Part shown: positions 53,552-63,183 of the stretch, in pieces
Numbering within the stretch: the stretch's first letter is position 1
How the letters are laid out: the number at the start of each line of letters is the position of its first letter
DNA from: Lunatimonas salinarum
Lineage (GTDB): Bacteria > Bacteroidota > Bacteroidia > Cytophagales > Cyclobacteriaceae
Assembly (NCBI RefSeq): GCF_017811155.1
Contig: NZ_JACVCV010000002.1
Span: 62,001-126,000, forward strand
DNA: 64,000 nucleotides
Reading direction: 5' to 3'
Program-made: the position numbers and the translations under genes
The notes under the pieces: model-generated
Seen by the model: only the letters and a program-made list of their open reading frames with translations
Told to the model about the DNA's origin: nothing
Database searches by the model: none

Positions 53552-54947
53552 AAAAATCACGTTTGGTATAGTTAGGATAAATCAACTTCATTTCTTCCAG
53601 CAGGATACGGAGTCTCTGATGTTCCTGCTCGTTTACCGGTGTCATGCCTGCCTTAAATGAGCGGATGGCGGCTTGATATCTAACCGCATGATCCAACATA
53701 TATCTGATCTTTTGCTCCATCAAACCCAAGGAGTCTTTACGGATATTCCCCATTTGACCCAGCCCTAGGTAAACCAGCCTTGCCGCACAGCCCGGCTGAT
53801 CCCATTTTAGCGATAGTGGAAAAGCCAACATAGGAACTTCAGCAGCAATGCATTCCTTGATTGAATTGATTCCCCCGTGATGAATCATTAAATCCACGTG
53901 GGAAAGCAGTATTCGCTGCGGAACACTTGAAAACACCGAAACATTGGCGGGCGTCTTGCCTAGGCGGTGGATATCTAAAAAACCACCTATACTCAACACG
54001 AAAAAAGCATGCGCTATCCTACCGGCAAGGCTTATCACGTTGTTGAAAAAACGCTCGCAAATACCAAGATCGTTTATCGTCACCGTTCCCAGCGAACAGA
54101 AAACCAGCCTTTTGCCAGAGGACTTGACCAAATCAATCACTTTTATGAGCCGTTGATCCTGAATAGACTGCTCCGAGGGAATATCAGGTAATCGACCAAA
54201 ATAGTATTTGTTTTCCTTGTGTGATGCCGCGGCAAAATCAAAGGATTTGGGATAGGCGGCAATGATAGGCAACTCTTTTACACCAATTCCGAAGCAACGA
54301 TCGGTATCCAAGGTCAATTTGGATAACCGGTACTTTGATCTTATGACATTTACGTGGTTAGTTTCACCTAACAATAATTCCTTCCAAAAACGGCTACACC
54401 ATCTGGAAAACAACACCCTATTCCAAGAAATACGAATCCGCAGTGCGGAGAATGCAGATGTAGCCGGCATTTGAACACTTTGAAAGGGCGGAGTACCCGA
54501 TACTCTATGCGGCAGCGTCATGGTTGATACCAATAGCGTAGGCAGCGAGATACGCTCGTATAAAAAAGCTTTCAGGGCAAAATGATCGTCCAGAAATACC
54601 AATGAGGGAGAAACAGAACGCAAGGCGACGGCGTACTCTAACCTTCGTGCTTTCATCTCTTCTATCAAACGAGGCTTTCTCTTTCCGGATATGCGCTCGA
54701 CCAACACGCTGACCCACCCTGCCTGCTGTATCTCTGACTTCTCCGGCGCTAAAAGAAATGGGTTCACTAGAATTACCCGATATCCCCTACTAGTGACTAC
54801 CGAGGAAAAATCAGGATTGGTCAAAAAAACAATCTCAAACCCTTGCTCCTTCATCCAATCGGCCAAATTTAAGAATGCTTGCACGTGACCCATGGCAGGA
54901 AAAGGATCCATCAATACCACCGAGGAAGCTGATTTTTCCGCATTCAT
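53538..54947 (-). CDS. UGT/MGT-type glycosyltransferase (GT1)
   Basis: 469 residues, GT-B fold. The N-terminal domain starts VVLMDPFPAMGHVQAFLNLA, and the C-terminal donor site is LVFCSLGTVTIND, SVPQRILLSHVDLMIHHGGI, EVPMLAFPLSLKWDQPGCAA. The HHGG and DQPGCAA parts match the NDP-sugar binding motif of GT1 enzymes that decorate small hydrophobic acceptors. No membrane segment. Gene context (redoxin upstream, C39 exporter downstream, overlapping) suggests the acceptor is a peptide or other exported product; the acceptor is not proven. Confidence 0.88.
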   Translation of the reverse strand: MNAEKSASSVVLMDPFPAMGHVQAFLNLADWMKEQGFEIVFLTNPDFSSVVTSRGYRVILVNPFLLAPEKSEIQQAGWVSVLVERISGKRKPRLIEEMKARRLEYAVALRSVSPSLVFLDDHFALKAFLYERISLPTLLVSTMTLPHRVSGTPPFQSVQMPATSAFSALRIRISWNRVLFSRWCSRFWKELLLGETNHVNVIRSKYRLSKLTLDTDRCFGIGVKELPIIAAYPKSFDFAAASHKENKYYFGRLPDIPSEQSIQDQRLIKVIDLVKSSGKRLVFCSLGTVTINDLGICERFFNNVISLAGRIAHAFFVLSIGGFLDIHRLGKTPANVSVFSSVPQRILLSHVDLMIHHGGINSIKECIAAEVPMLAFPLSLKWDQPGCAARLVYLGLGQMGNIRKDSLGLMEQKIRYMLDHAVRYQAAIRSFKAGMTPVNEQEHQRLRILLEEMKLIYPNYTKRDFYEVV

Positions 54948-54948
54948 A

Positions 54949-55473
54949 TCACAGGCTTTTGGGTAAGTTATTCAACAAAGAAGAAACTTTAGCAGGTCCT
55001 TCAAACCTCCAAACCAGGTGCATGTCCTTACTGAAAATCAGGGAAACAGGCACGTTAAAAACTTCTAAGGTCTTGGCTATACTCGCGTCTTCGTCGACCA
55101 AAAAATAGGTAGGAACGTTGGATTCCCAGTCAAACGAGTTCTTAAACGCGTCGATTTCATTTGGGTCTTCGGAGGAAATAAAAAGTAACAAAGCAGGTTC
55201 AAACGCCTCTAAATGCTGATTGATTTGTGCTATCTCATGCTTGCATAGATCACAACTCGAATTGAAATAAATCAAGACAATTGGAACCTGACCCGCAAAC
55301 TTCGATAGGTCCAGCCAGGTTCCATCCACTGTTTTAACCGGCAGATCCATCAGTGAAACGGTAACCGGTTTTGGCGTTTGAAGGCTTTTGTATTTTCCGA
55401 TCATGGCCCAGCCCATGACGCCCAAAAACAAAAAAACGAAAGCTAACAAGGCATTTTTAGTTATCTTTTTCAT
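54949..55473 (-). CDS. membrane-anchored redoxin (TlpA-like thioredoxin fold)
   Basis: 174 residues with an N-terminal anchor (8-26). The thioredoxin-like region has VPIVLIYFNSSCDLCKHEIA with the redox pair CDLC (74-77) and the end FNVPVSLIFSKDMHLVWRFE, with a cis-Pro-like NVPVS. It faces the periplasm and could make or reduce disulfide bonds, perhaps in the exported product. It begins directly after the upstream stop (TAAATG) and is followed by TGATATG of the glycosyltransferase, so the frames are coupled. Confidence 0.85.
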   Translation of the reverse strand: MKKITKNALLAFVFLFLGVMGWAMIGKYKSLQTPKPVTVSLMDLPVKTVDGTWLDLSKFAGQVPIVLIYFNSSCDLCKHEIAQINQHLEAFEPALLLFISSEDPNEIDAFKNSFDWESNVPTYFLVDEDASIAKTLEVFNVPVSLIFSKDMHLVWRFEGPAKVSSLLNNLPKSL

Positions 55474-56112
55474 TTACATCACATTTAGGGTTAAGAACAT
55501 GACCAAGACCACCCAGCATACCATTCCTACTCCATAGGAAGAGAGCACGATTCGGGAACTTTTTAGTAACGGGAGCTCTACCTCTTCCTTTAGGAAGTAA
55601 ATCAGTAGCACCATATAGACCAGCTCAAACGCATTGAGCAATTGTAAGGGATATACAAAAACCTGATGCAACCCCGCAGCATCGAAAAAATTAATGGCTG
55701 ACAGCGGGTAATACTTCATAAAGGCATCGTAAGAGAAATTACCGGAAGAAATCACGAGAATTTTTATCAGAACGGCTATCACGAGTATGCTTTCTGCGTA
55801 TACGGCAACATGAAATAGACGGGAAAGTGGTTGGTTTTCGTGACTGTCCGCAAAAAATAACCCCGCATAAAGTAGAGACGCTACCAAAAATGCCTTCACC
55901 ACATAAATGAACACCGAAAAAAGAAGGCTGAATTTACTCCAATACCTCATTTGATCCAGGCTCTCCAAAAGGACATGCTCCGGAATATCCAAATCACCCT
56001 GTTCCATAAACTGACGGAAGAGTAAACCTTCTATATCGACGAAATAGAAGTTTACGGTGTAAATCACTCCCGCATAGAAGACAATGATTACGAAGCTCTT
56101 CATAAAAAACAT
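55474..56112 (-). CDS. multi-pass membrane protein, first gene of the export operon
   Basis: 212 residues with about five hydrophobic helices (6-24, 58-86, 105-126, 155-175, 185-208). A loop between helices 1 and 2 is acidic (EQGDLDIPEHVLLESLDQ). I do not recognise the family. Similar unknown membrane proteins accompany redoxins in peptide loci of this phylum, as far as I remember. The stop and the redoxin start form TAAATG. It might feed electrons to the redoxin or confer immunity; both are guesses. Confidence 0.65.
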   Translation of the reverse strand: MFFMKSFVIIVFYAGVIYTVNFYFVDIEGLLFRQFMEQGDLDIPEHVLLESLDQMRYWSKFSLLFSVFIYVVKAFLVASLLYAGLFFADSHENQPLSRLFHVAVYAESILVIAVLIKILVISSGNFSYDAFMKYYPLSAINFFDAAGLHQVFVYPLQLLNAFELVYMVLLIYFLKEEVELPLLKSSRIVLSSYGVGMVCWVVLVMFLTLNVM

Positions 56113-56738
56113 GTTAAAGAAACTGCACCTAAATTAACCAGCCTTTCGGCCCTCCACACCTGCCTTCAACACACAAATGAATACACTTACAAACAAAAGA
56201 ACGGAACGATGATTTGATAAGAGATTCTGCCAAAAGGAACAAAAAATTAGCGCTATACGACTATGCTTGCATGTTTTTGATCCTTGAAGAATAATCCCGA
56301 TAAAATTATCACCCAAAAGGCATGTTCAATTACTACCTAACGAGATAAATCAGATATAACTTACAATTTTTCATCAAATCATTACAATCACATAATATTA
56401 AAAATTAATCCTTTCAATGTCAAGCTATTGAAGCAGAAAAAAAACAAACTTTTTATATTGATCAATCAAAAACACCAAATAGTAGATGAAATGAAGGCTA
56501 CCTACTGGAAAGACAGGGATTTCTTGTTACCGTTGAAAAATCAATTATAGACACATGCTATAATCTCAACAACACATTAGGCTGTGCTGAACCAAAAAAA
56601 AAGCAACGCCCTGATACATGCAAACTGAAAACGACCGTGCTCTTCATCCGCAATAATTAGATATCGCGCTAAAAAAGTCTGTGAAGCTGTAAAGAGCGTT
56701 AACAAGGTTTTAGTCAAACAGAAAGACCGTTCGGAATC
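56113..56738. other. 626-bp gap upstream of the export operon
   Basis: Contains the operon promoter by position. I read all short frames on both strands and found no double-glycine leader or Cys-rich precursor with a start codon; a 60-codon minus-strand frame (56134-56316) begins at TTG and has no leader-like features. AT-rich, no hairpin of note. Confidence 0.6.
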
Positions 56739-57404
56739 TTACTTGCTAATCAACTCCTCAAAATCATCCCGTACATAGATCACGTTGCGGCCTAGTTCGA
56801 TCCAGCGCTTTTTCTCCAGTTGCTTGAGCAGTCGGGAAATGACCTCCCGGGAGGTACCGAGTTCGTTGGCAATCTCCTGATGGGTGGTATGGAGCTCGTT
56901 GGCACGCAGCTGCTTCATCTTGGTCACAATATACCGCATCAGGCGCTCGTCCATACGCTTAAATGCCACCGCATCCAAGGCCACCAGCATCTCCTGAAAA
57001 CGGTGCTGATAGGTGCTGGATACGTAATCCTTCCATTGCTTGTATTCATCCATCCACTGCTCGTGCAACTGCACCGGCACGGCCAAAATGGTTGTTTTTT
57101 CCTCCGCTACCGCCCGGATTTCACTCGGACGATTGGCACTGCAGCAGGTAAGCGAAAGGGCGCAGGTCTCTCCGGGTTCCAAGTAGTAAAGAAAGAGCTC
57201 CCTCCCGTCCTCATCCGTTCGCAGTACTTTGATGGCACCATCCAAGACGATTGGCACCATTCGGACGAACTGACCGGGCTCCATGATGGCCTTATCCGCT
57301 TCAAACTGCATTATTTTCCCCTCTTTTGCCAAAACCTCCAGTAACCGGGTATCGGTAATGGCCGGCAAGCGGTCCCGCAGATCTGCTATTTCTATCGTAT
57401 TCAT
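56739..57404 (-). CDS. Crp/Fnr-family transcriptional regulator
   Basis: 221 residues. The N-terminal cyclic-nucleotide-binding-like domain has FEADKAIMEPGQFVRMVPIV and YYLEPGETCALSLTCCS; the C-terminal winged HTH has THQEIANELGTSREVISRLL. Cys residues in ALSLTCCSA are not the Fnr iron-sulfur pattern, so the signal is unknown. It lies six bases after the doxX gene in the same operon and may control it. Confidence 0.92.
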   Translation of the reverse strand: MNTIEIADLRDRLPAITDTRLLEVLAKEGKIMQFEADKAIMEPGQFVRMVPIVLDGAIKVLRTDEDGRELFLYYLEPGETCALSLTCCSANRPSEIRAVAEEKTTILAVPVQLHEQWMDEYKQWKDYVSSTYQHRFQEMLVALDAVAFKRMDERLMRYIVTKMKQLRANELHTTHQEIANELGTSREVISRLLKQLEKKRWIELGRNVIYVRDDFEELISK

Positions 57405-57410
57405 ACTACC

Positions 57411-57812
57411 CTAAGATTTATTCTTTGATAAGTAACCATCGATTGAAAAGGTATTGGATGGCATAAACTGGATCAGGAGCACAAAAAACCCGAGATGGAT
57501 CATCTGCGAGGGATAAGCACCCCAGTTTTCGATTGACGCCGTTCCCAGCATCAATAACAGCATAAAGATCGCCCCAGCTACCGCACTCCAGGTACTTTTA
57601 TATCCCAACAGCAATAGCAAACCCAGCCCGAATTCGACAAACGGGATCGCCAAGCTAAAAGGCCGCACCAGCAGCGATGGCAACATGGATTCCGCAAAAT
57701 CAGCCACCATTTTGTCGCTAAAGGATGTAAGCTTGGGCAAGCGTACCAGGCCATGCCCAAACATGCTAATCCCTATGCCAAGTCGGATAAAGAGATAGGA
57801 AATTGGATTCAT
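57411..57812 (-). CDS. DoxX family membrane protein
   Basis: 133 residues, four transmembrane helices. The DoxX pattern LIRLGIGISMFGHGLVRLPK at the start, FVEFGLGLLLLLGYKST and LLMLGTASIENWG follow. Members serve as redox-linked membrane partners in several pathways; the role here is unknown. Upstream of the Crp/Fnr gene by six bases, so first gene of a two-gene operon. Confidence 0.88.
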   Translation of the reverse strand: MNPISYLFIRLGIGISMFGHGLVRLPKLTSFSDKMVADFAESMLPSLLVRPFSLAIPFVEFGLGLLLLLGYKSTWSAVAGAIFMLLLMLGTASIENWGAYPSQMIHLGFFVLLIQFMPSNTFSIDGYLSKNKS

Positions 57813-58150
57813 ATGTTTCTTGTTTTTTCTCGGGGAACATAGCCGGCCTGCCCGATATATCCATCCGAATTCATAATGCGCCGTGGCGCTTTATCCAAAA
57901 TTGCCACAAATTCCGCAAACGCCCAAAAAAGCCGGGAGAAGATTACGCTTTCAAAAAAAAAGCAGCTACGGCAAATAGGCCAAAACCAGACATCGTCAGC
58001 ATGCCTGTTTGATCATGAAAATAAATAAACGGACGCAAGGTCAGGGAATTACAAAAAAACTGATCCAATGGATAGCTTAAACGCCCCGAAAACAACAAAA
58101 AAGCCCGGTAGTGAACCGGGCGAGAAAATCAAAAGGAATCGGTGGAGAAA
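57813..58150. other. gap upstream of doxX
   Basis: No gene. Holds the promoter of the doxX-crp pair by position and the terminator at 58103-58121. Confidence 0.6.
58103..58121 (-). terminator. intrinsic terminator
   Basis: GCCCGGT / ACCGGGC with 5-nt loop, followed on the minus strand by TTTTTTGTTG. 30 bases after the 140-residue gene. Confidence 0.85.
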
Positions 58151-58573
58151 CTAACGGGATCTCCAAAGATCCTTTAACGATTTGCCGTTAATCTGCATCA
58201 CAAAACGGGCGGGGTTGGCTACCAGCACAATACGCACATCTTGACCATCAAACTGTTCGGATTCGATAGGCACTCCTTCTTTACCCTTTATCTCATAGGA
58301 AACGACACCCCGCGCATCTGCCTGCAACGGCACGTATCGATTGGCCAGATAAGCAGAAGGAAGTAACACATCGTTGTCTGAATTCAGTGCGTCGTAAATA
58401 CGTTCCAACTCAGCCTCCAATCCATCGCCATAGGTTTCGTTGAAATCATCTTCCAGGTCATGAAGCTCCTCCTCCAAATCATCGTAATCGGGCTCGGCAT
58501 AAGTCTTCTTGCTTAGCTTTATTCGCAGTTCAATGATAGTAGTGAGATCTTGGTCCAGTTGATTTAAATCCAT
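58151..58573 (-). CDS. hypothetical acidic two-part protein
   Basis: 140 residues. Residues 1-65 form an acidic helical hairpin (YDDLEEELHDLEDDFNETYG), residues 70-140 a beta-rich part (YVPLQADARGVVSYEIKGKE, VRIVLVANPARFVMQINGKS). No signal or membrane segment. No family that I can name. It has its own promoter region and a strong terminator, so it is a real single gene. Confidence 0.7.
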   Translation of the reverse strand: MDLNQLDQDLTTIIELRIKLSKKTYAEPDYDDLEEELHDLEDDFNETYGDGLEAELERIYDALNSDNDVLLPSAYLANRYVPLQADARGVVSYEIKGKEGVPIESEQFDGQDVRIVLVANPARFVMQINGKSLKDLWRSR

Positions 58574-58789
58574 AGTATAATCGGCTCTTTAAATTTTAGG
58601 AATGAAGGTAGATAATAATGAAACAGTTTCCAAGAACTACCCGATGAATTGGGGGCTTTGGAAATGAAACGAACCAAAGGATTCGAGTCATCTTCCCGGC
58701 CGAAAAAGGCAGGTTCCAAAAAATCCAGAATAAATTTTCCGTTTCCCATACGTTAACCCACATAAATTCCTAATTTCATTCCTTCATAA

Positions 58790-58797
58790 TAACTTTG
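58790..58797 (+). promoter_or_regulatory. candidate Bacteroidota-type -7 element before the phosphoglucomutase gene
   Basis: TAACTTTG fits the TAnnTTTG -7 consensus of Bacteroidota promoters and lies 27 bases before the ATG; a clear -33 TTTG is not seen. Confidence 0.35.
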
Positions 58798-58823
58798 TAC
58801 CAGAACCAAACTTTTTCCAAACT

Positions 58824-60551
58824 ATGACAGATGCTTCTATCTTGAATAAAGCCCAAACTTGGCTTAACAGCAACATCGACGAGGAATCCAAAAAACAAAT
58901 CAAAGCCCTGATGGAGGCCTCGGATTCCAGCGAATTGATTGATTCATTCTATAAAGACCTGGAGTTTGGCACAGGAGGTCTTCGCGGGCTGATGGGGGTC
59001 GGTTCGAACCGCATGAACGTCTATACCGTGGGGATGGCTACCCAAGGCCTTGCCAACTACCTGCTGGCATCCTTTCCAGGGCAGCAGATTTCAGTGGCGG
59101 TCACCCACGATTCCCGGATCAACAATACGCTGTTTGCCGACACCACCGCCAACGTAATGAGCGCCAACGGCATACACGTTAAGTACTTCCGGGAGATGCG
59201 GCCCACGCCCATGCTTTCGTTTGCCATCCGACATTTTAAGTGCCAAAGCGGCGTGATGGTCACCGCTTCCCACAACCCGAAAGAATACAACGGATACAAA
59301 GTTTATTGGGAAGATGGGGGACAGGTGGTGCCCCCTCACGATAAAAACATCATTACAGAAGTAATGAAAATCAAATCGGTAGACGATGTCAAATGGACCC
59401 GGAACGAAGCCCTGATCTCATACATCGAAGAGGATCACGACTTGGTATACCTGGCCGAAGTAAAAAAGCTCTCCATGTCACCGGAAGCTATCATCGCACA
59501 AAAAGACCTAAGCATCGTATTTTCACCGATTCATGGGGCCTCCGGAACCATGGTACCAAAGGCATTGAAGATTTTTGGCTTCGAAAACATCCACATTGTC
59601 AAGGAACAGGCAGAACCAGACGGAAGATTTCCCACCGTCATATACCCCAATCCCGAAGAAGCCGAGGCGCTAGCCATGTCGGTAGCCCTCGCTCAAAAAG
59701 TAAAAGCAGACCTGGTGCTGGCCTGTGACCCTGACGGTGACCGGTATGCCGCCGTAGTTCCCAATGAAAAAGGAGAATACGAACTGCTCAACGGGAACCA
59801 AACCGGATCTGTCATCGTCTACTATCTCCTAAACAAATGGCGGGAACACGGGAGGCTGACCGGCAAGGAATATACCGTAAGTACCATTGTCACTACCGAC
59901 CTGATTGGTGAAATTAGCAGGGGCTTTGAAACGGAATATTTCTCCACCCTGACGGGCTTCAAGTACATCGCCGAAGTGATCCGGGCAAACGAGGGGAAGA
60001 AGACCTTCATAGCCGGGGGCGAAGAAAGCTACGGTTTCTTGGTAGGGGATTTCGTACGGGACAAGGACGGCGTGTCGGCCTGTGCCATCGTAGCGGAAAT
60101 CGTGGCTTATTACAAGACCAAGGGCATGAACCTCATTGATGTCTTGGCCGAAATCTATATGCAGTTCGGGTTTTACAAGGAATCCCTGATCTCCATTACC
60201 AAAAAAGGGAAAGACGGTGCCGAGCAAATCCAACAACTGATGCAGGGCTTCCGCACCAATCGGCCAAACGCAATTAACGGCGTGAAGGTAACCAAAATCA
60301 TCGATGTTAAAGAAAGCAAGGTATATGACATGGTAACCGGAACTGAGGAGATGCTCCATTTGGACAAATCAAACGTGATTCAGTTCTACCTGGAAGACGG
60401 AAGCAAGATCTCCGCTAGGCCATCCGGTACGGAACCCAAAATCAAATACTACATCTCGGTAAACGAAAAACTACCTAATCGGGAAGCCTACAGATCAGTG
60501 GAAGCCATATTAGACAAACGAATAGATGACCTGAGGAAATTCTTTGGCTGA
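58824..60551 (+). CDS. phosphoglucomutase/phosphomannomutase
   Basis: 575 residues, full-length alpha-D-phosphohexomutase. Domain 1 has the phosphoserine loop GVMVTASHNPKEYNG (Ser149); domain 2 has the metal site LACDPDGDRYA near residue 303; domain 3 has TFIAGGEESYGFLVGD; domain 4 has the phosphate-binding SARPSGTEPKIKYY. The presence of GTGGLRGLMGVG near the start matches the group of larger PGM enzymes (PgcA-like). It moves phosphate between C1 and C6 of glucose (or mannose) and links catabolism to wall and glycan synthesis. Confidence 0.94.
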   Translation: MTDASILNKAQTWLNSNIDEESKKQIKALMEASDSSELIDSFYKDLEFGTGGLRGLMGVGSNRMNVYTVGMATQGLANYLLASFPGQQISVAVTHDSRINNTLFADTTANVMSANGIHVKYFREMRPTPMLSFAIRHFKCQSGVMVTASHNPKEYNGYKVYWEDGGQVVPPHDKNIITEVMKIKSVDDVKWTRNEALISYIEEDHDLVYLAEVKKLSMSPEAIIAQKDLSIVFSPIHGASGTMVPKALKIFGFENIHIVKEQAEPDGRFPTVIYPNPEEAEALAMSVALAQKVKADLVLACDPDGDRYAAVVPNEKGEYELLNGNQTGSVIVYYLLNKWREHGRLTGKEYTVSTIVTTDLIGEISRGFETEYFSTLTGFKYIAEVIRANEGKKTFIAGGEESYGFLVGDFVRDKDGVSACAIVAEIVAYYKTKGMNLIDVLAEIYMQFGFYKESLISITKKGKDGAEQIQQLMQGFRTNRPNAINGVKVTKIIDVKESKVYDMVTGTEEMLHLDKSNVIQFYLEDGSKISARPSGTEPKIKYYISVNEKLPNREAYRSVEAILDKRIDDLRKFFG

Positions 60552-60576
60552 TCGACCGAACATCTGATCACTAAAA

Positions 60577-60618
60577 AGGACAGCGCATCGCCAATACGGC
60601 TAATGCGCTGCCTTTTTT
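60577..60618 (+). terminator. intrinsic terminator after the phosphoglucomutase gene
   Basis: GGACAGCGCATCGCC / GGCTAATGCGCTGCC imperfect stem followed by seven T; 25 bases after the stop. Confidence 0.8.
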
Positions 60619-60708
60619 TAAGGGGCAACCAAAAAATCGCCTTTCATTCAACTTTACGTTCCCCTCCTTACCCTTCTACTCAAAAATAACATAAACCGCC
60701 TGCTCACT

Positions 60709-61554
60709 TCATGCATCACCTTCCAATCCCAGATTAATAGACCATACGGGCAAATTCAGGTAGGTGACCAGGTTTTCCGTCACGCTGGGTGCAAATAGCT
60801 GCTGCAAATCAGAACGCCCATGTGTGGCTACAGCAACCATATCGGCTCCCAATTTTTCGGCAAACTGAATAATTCCACGTTCCTCCTTGTAGGCGCTGTA
60901 ATGATGAACCGGGTAGTCCGAATCCGCATATTTTTCCAGAAACTCCCCAGCCAGCTGCTCAATCTGGGAATCTTCCAAGAAGTTTGCGGGTGTGTTCACA
61001 TACAATAAGTGCAGATAGAGTCCCATTTTCGCCGCAAATTCCGCCACTTGTTTCAGTGCCTTGCCTGAGTTCTCCTTCAGATCCGTCGCAAAGACGATAC
61101 GATTAAACGAAACCGGATCTTCGATATTCTTCACCACCAAAACGGGAACCCGGGCCTTCCGCAACACATGGTAGGTATTCGACCCCAGCATATGCTCCTT
61201 CCATCCGTATTGCCCGTGCGACCCCATCACTACCATGGAAGCATGCTCTCGTTCTACAAAAGAAATGATCTGATCCTTCCCGTCGCTAAAGCACAGCTGC
61301 TCTCCTACTGCGACGCCTTTGGTTTTGGCCTTGTCAACCCGCTCCGCCAAGGCCGCTCTCGCCCTGCGGATGGCCTCTTGGGTCTCCGGAAACAACCGCT
61401 CTTGGTCTTTGGAAAGCTTTGCCCAATTCACTGGTGTATGAAGGACATGGAGCAGTACTACCTCCCCCGGCTGCTTTTGGGCCAACTGGATGGCGTAATC
61501 GAAGGCAGCATCCGCATGGGGGGAGAAATCGGTGGGAACTAGGATCTTGTTCAT
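60709..61554 (-). CDS. tandem universal stress protein (two UspA domains)
   Basis: 281 residues from the ATG at 61554, where the UspA domain begins (NKILVPTDFSPHADAAFDYA); upstream frame codons are rejected. The first domain has the ATP-binding pattern MGSHGQYGWKEHMLGSNTYH (G-2x-G-9x-GS). The second domain ends ADMVAVATHGRSDLQQLF and is less complete (no following GS pair). Cytoplasmic stress or persistence factor. No clear operon partner. Confidence 0.9.
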   Translation of the reverse strand: MNKILVPTDFSPHADAAFDYAIQLAQKQPGEVVLLHVLHTPVNWAKLSKDQERLFPETQEAIRRARAALAERVDKAKTKGVAVGEQLCFSDGKDQIISFVEREHASMVVMGSHGQYGWKEHMLGSNTYHVLRKARVPVLVVKNIEDPVSFNRIVFATDLKENSGKALKQVAEFAAKMGLYLHLLYVNTPANFLEDSQIEQLAGEFLEKYADSDYPVHHYSAYKEERGIIQFAEKLGADMVAVATHGRSDLQQLFAPSVTENLVTYLNLPVWSINLGLEGDA

Positions 61555-61764
61555 CTGAAATGGCTCTTTAGAAGATTCATAATGATAAATATAAAAAAAA
61601 CAGTATATTACAAAGCTAGTTTGTGTCAGCATGTTTCATGACTTTGGTCATGCCTGTCTACTACAGGGAAGGTAAAGAAAAGCGATTCAACCATAAGGCC
61701 CGTGCAACACGCCTGACTGCTTTCGGACGGGCTTGCAGTTAATGGGTATTCGATAAACTTAAAA

Positions 61765-62958
61765 ATGACATTTTACCTTAGAGATCTCTGGTTTTTACCT
61801 TGTATATCAACCCTTTGGTTGGGATGTTCGGGAAAAGACACGTCCCAGGGAGGTCTTTTTCCTACGGTTCTGATAGAAGCCTCCCAAATCCTGCCTTTTG
61901 ATCAAGCCGCCGCAGAGGTAAGTTTCATTCCCTTGCGAATTCCGGAAAACCAAGCCATTAACCTTTCCTGTCGTTCCTCCGAACTGACCGTATACGGGAA
62001 CGAGCTTTATTTCGCCACTAAATGCATGAATCAATTCGCCATCCATGTTTTTGGTTGGGAGGGGAACTACCGTCGAAGCTACGAAAAACAGGGAGATGGC
62101 CCGGAGGAGTACGCTTGGCTACAGGGTCTGCACATAAAAAACGACACCCTCATCCTAAGTGCTGGCCAGGGCGAGCTTGTGGAATACCGATTACCCGACT
62201 TTCGGTTTTTAAGGCGGATCGAGGTAGGGAGCTACCTTTTTCTCAACAATTTCAGGGCACTCGGGTCGGACACATGGCTGCTTTCCGGTGAATACGACGG
62301 AACGCTGGATGCGGATGGAAAATATCCCGTTTTCGTGAAAAAAGACATTCAATCGGAGAAATCTGAGGGAATAGGATTGCTCGGAACCCCTGTATCAGCC
62401 GAAATCAGCGAGGGAGAGATAGCTGACTTTGGCCAAGGATACCTGCTTAACTACGCCTTTTCGGACACTATTTTCCATTTCTCAAATGGCAAGGCAGAGC
62501 CTATCGTTCGGATGCATTACGGAAACCGGCACCCTCCTAAAACCGCTATCTACCTGGAGGAGGATGCATTTTTCGAATCTCTCCAAACCCAACGCATGGC
62601 ATTCAATATGGGAAACATTTGGCATACCGAAGGCACTTGTCGCGTTCGGGTTTTCGGCCTTGAAAAAAAGGCCTCTTTTGACCTGGATGATGCTGCCTCT
62701 TTTCCAATCTACGAGGTCTTCTTTTCGTTAGATTCCCCAGTACCGGTAGCGACGCCCATGCTTGGAGGCCTCCATGCGAAGGGAACCTCCCATGCAGGAT
62801 ATTTTTTCGATATCTTACAGCCTGAGGACTGGGTCCGCGCACTGGAAACTGGAAGCCTGGGTTCACATGGCGAAGCATTGCAGCAGGTAGTAAGCCAAGA
62901 CATCGATTTTGAAGAGCCTGTAATAGTCCGCTACCAGGTCAGGGCGAAAGGTCGATAG
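61765..62958 (+). CDS. putative 6-bladed beta-propeller lipoprotein
   Basis: 397 residues with lipobox WLGC (Cys21). Repeated strand patterns (NELYFATKCMNQFAIHVFGW, GDGPEEYAWLQGLHIKNDTL, ELVEYRLPDFRFLRRIEV) and the GDGPEEY turn fit the 6-bladed propeller lipoproteins frequent in Bacteroidota. Function unknown. Divergent from the universal stress protein; convergent with the SusD gene beyond a terminator. Confidence 0.75.
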   Translation: MTFYLRDLWFLPCISTLWLGCSGKDTSQGGLFPTVLIEASQILPFDQAAAEVSFIPLRIPENQAINLSCRSSELTVYGNELYFATKCMNQFAIHVFGWEGNYRRSYEKQGDGPEEYAWLQGLHIKNDTLILSAGQGELVEYRLPDFRFLRRIEVGSYLFLNNFRALGSDTWLLSGEYDGTLDADGKYPVFVKKDIQSEKSEGIGLLGTPVSAEISEGEIADFGQGYLLNYAFSDTIFHFSNGKAEPIVRMHYGNRHPPKTAIYLEEDAFFESLQTQRMAFNMGNIWHTEGTCRVRVFGLEKKASFDLDDAASFPIYEVFFSLDSPVPVATPMLGGLHAKGTSHAGYFFDILQPEDWVRALETGSLGSHGEALQQVVSQDIDFEEPVIVRYQVRAKGR

Positions 62959-63104
62959 GGAATTTCTTGGCCAAAATCATCCGTTCTGAAACGGCTATTT
63001 CGTAGATAAAAACATAGGGAATGCGATCACTGGCCGCAAGACAGTAGCCAAACAGACTGTCGGCATGAGACAGAGTCCGCTCGTAAAAATCCAATTTGAT
63101 GCCA

Positions 63105-63145
63105 CTAAAAAAGCCCTCTAAAATTTCTCTTGAGGGCTTTTTTAG
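63105..63145. terminator. bidirectional terminator
   Basis: Perfect 14-bp arms CTAAAAAAGCCCTC / GAGGGCTTTTTTAG with 13-nt loop, serving the propeller lipoprotein gene and the convergent SusD gene. Confidence 0.9.
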
Positions 63146-63183
63146 CAACTTCCGTTCTTCAGTTGGATGATAGCAAATGAACG

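Noticed and set aside
56134-56316. 60-codon frame upstream of the export operon as a possible precursor peptide
   Set aside because: Starts at TTG, hydrophobic throughout, no leader or double-glycine site; not convincing.
62939-63148. 69-codon minus-strand frame between the propeller gene and susD
   Set aside because: Starts inside a strong bidirectional terminator and overlaps the end of a real gene.
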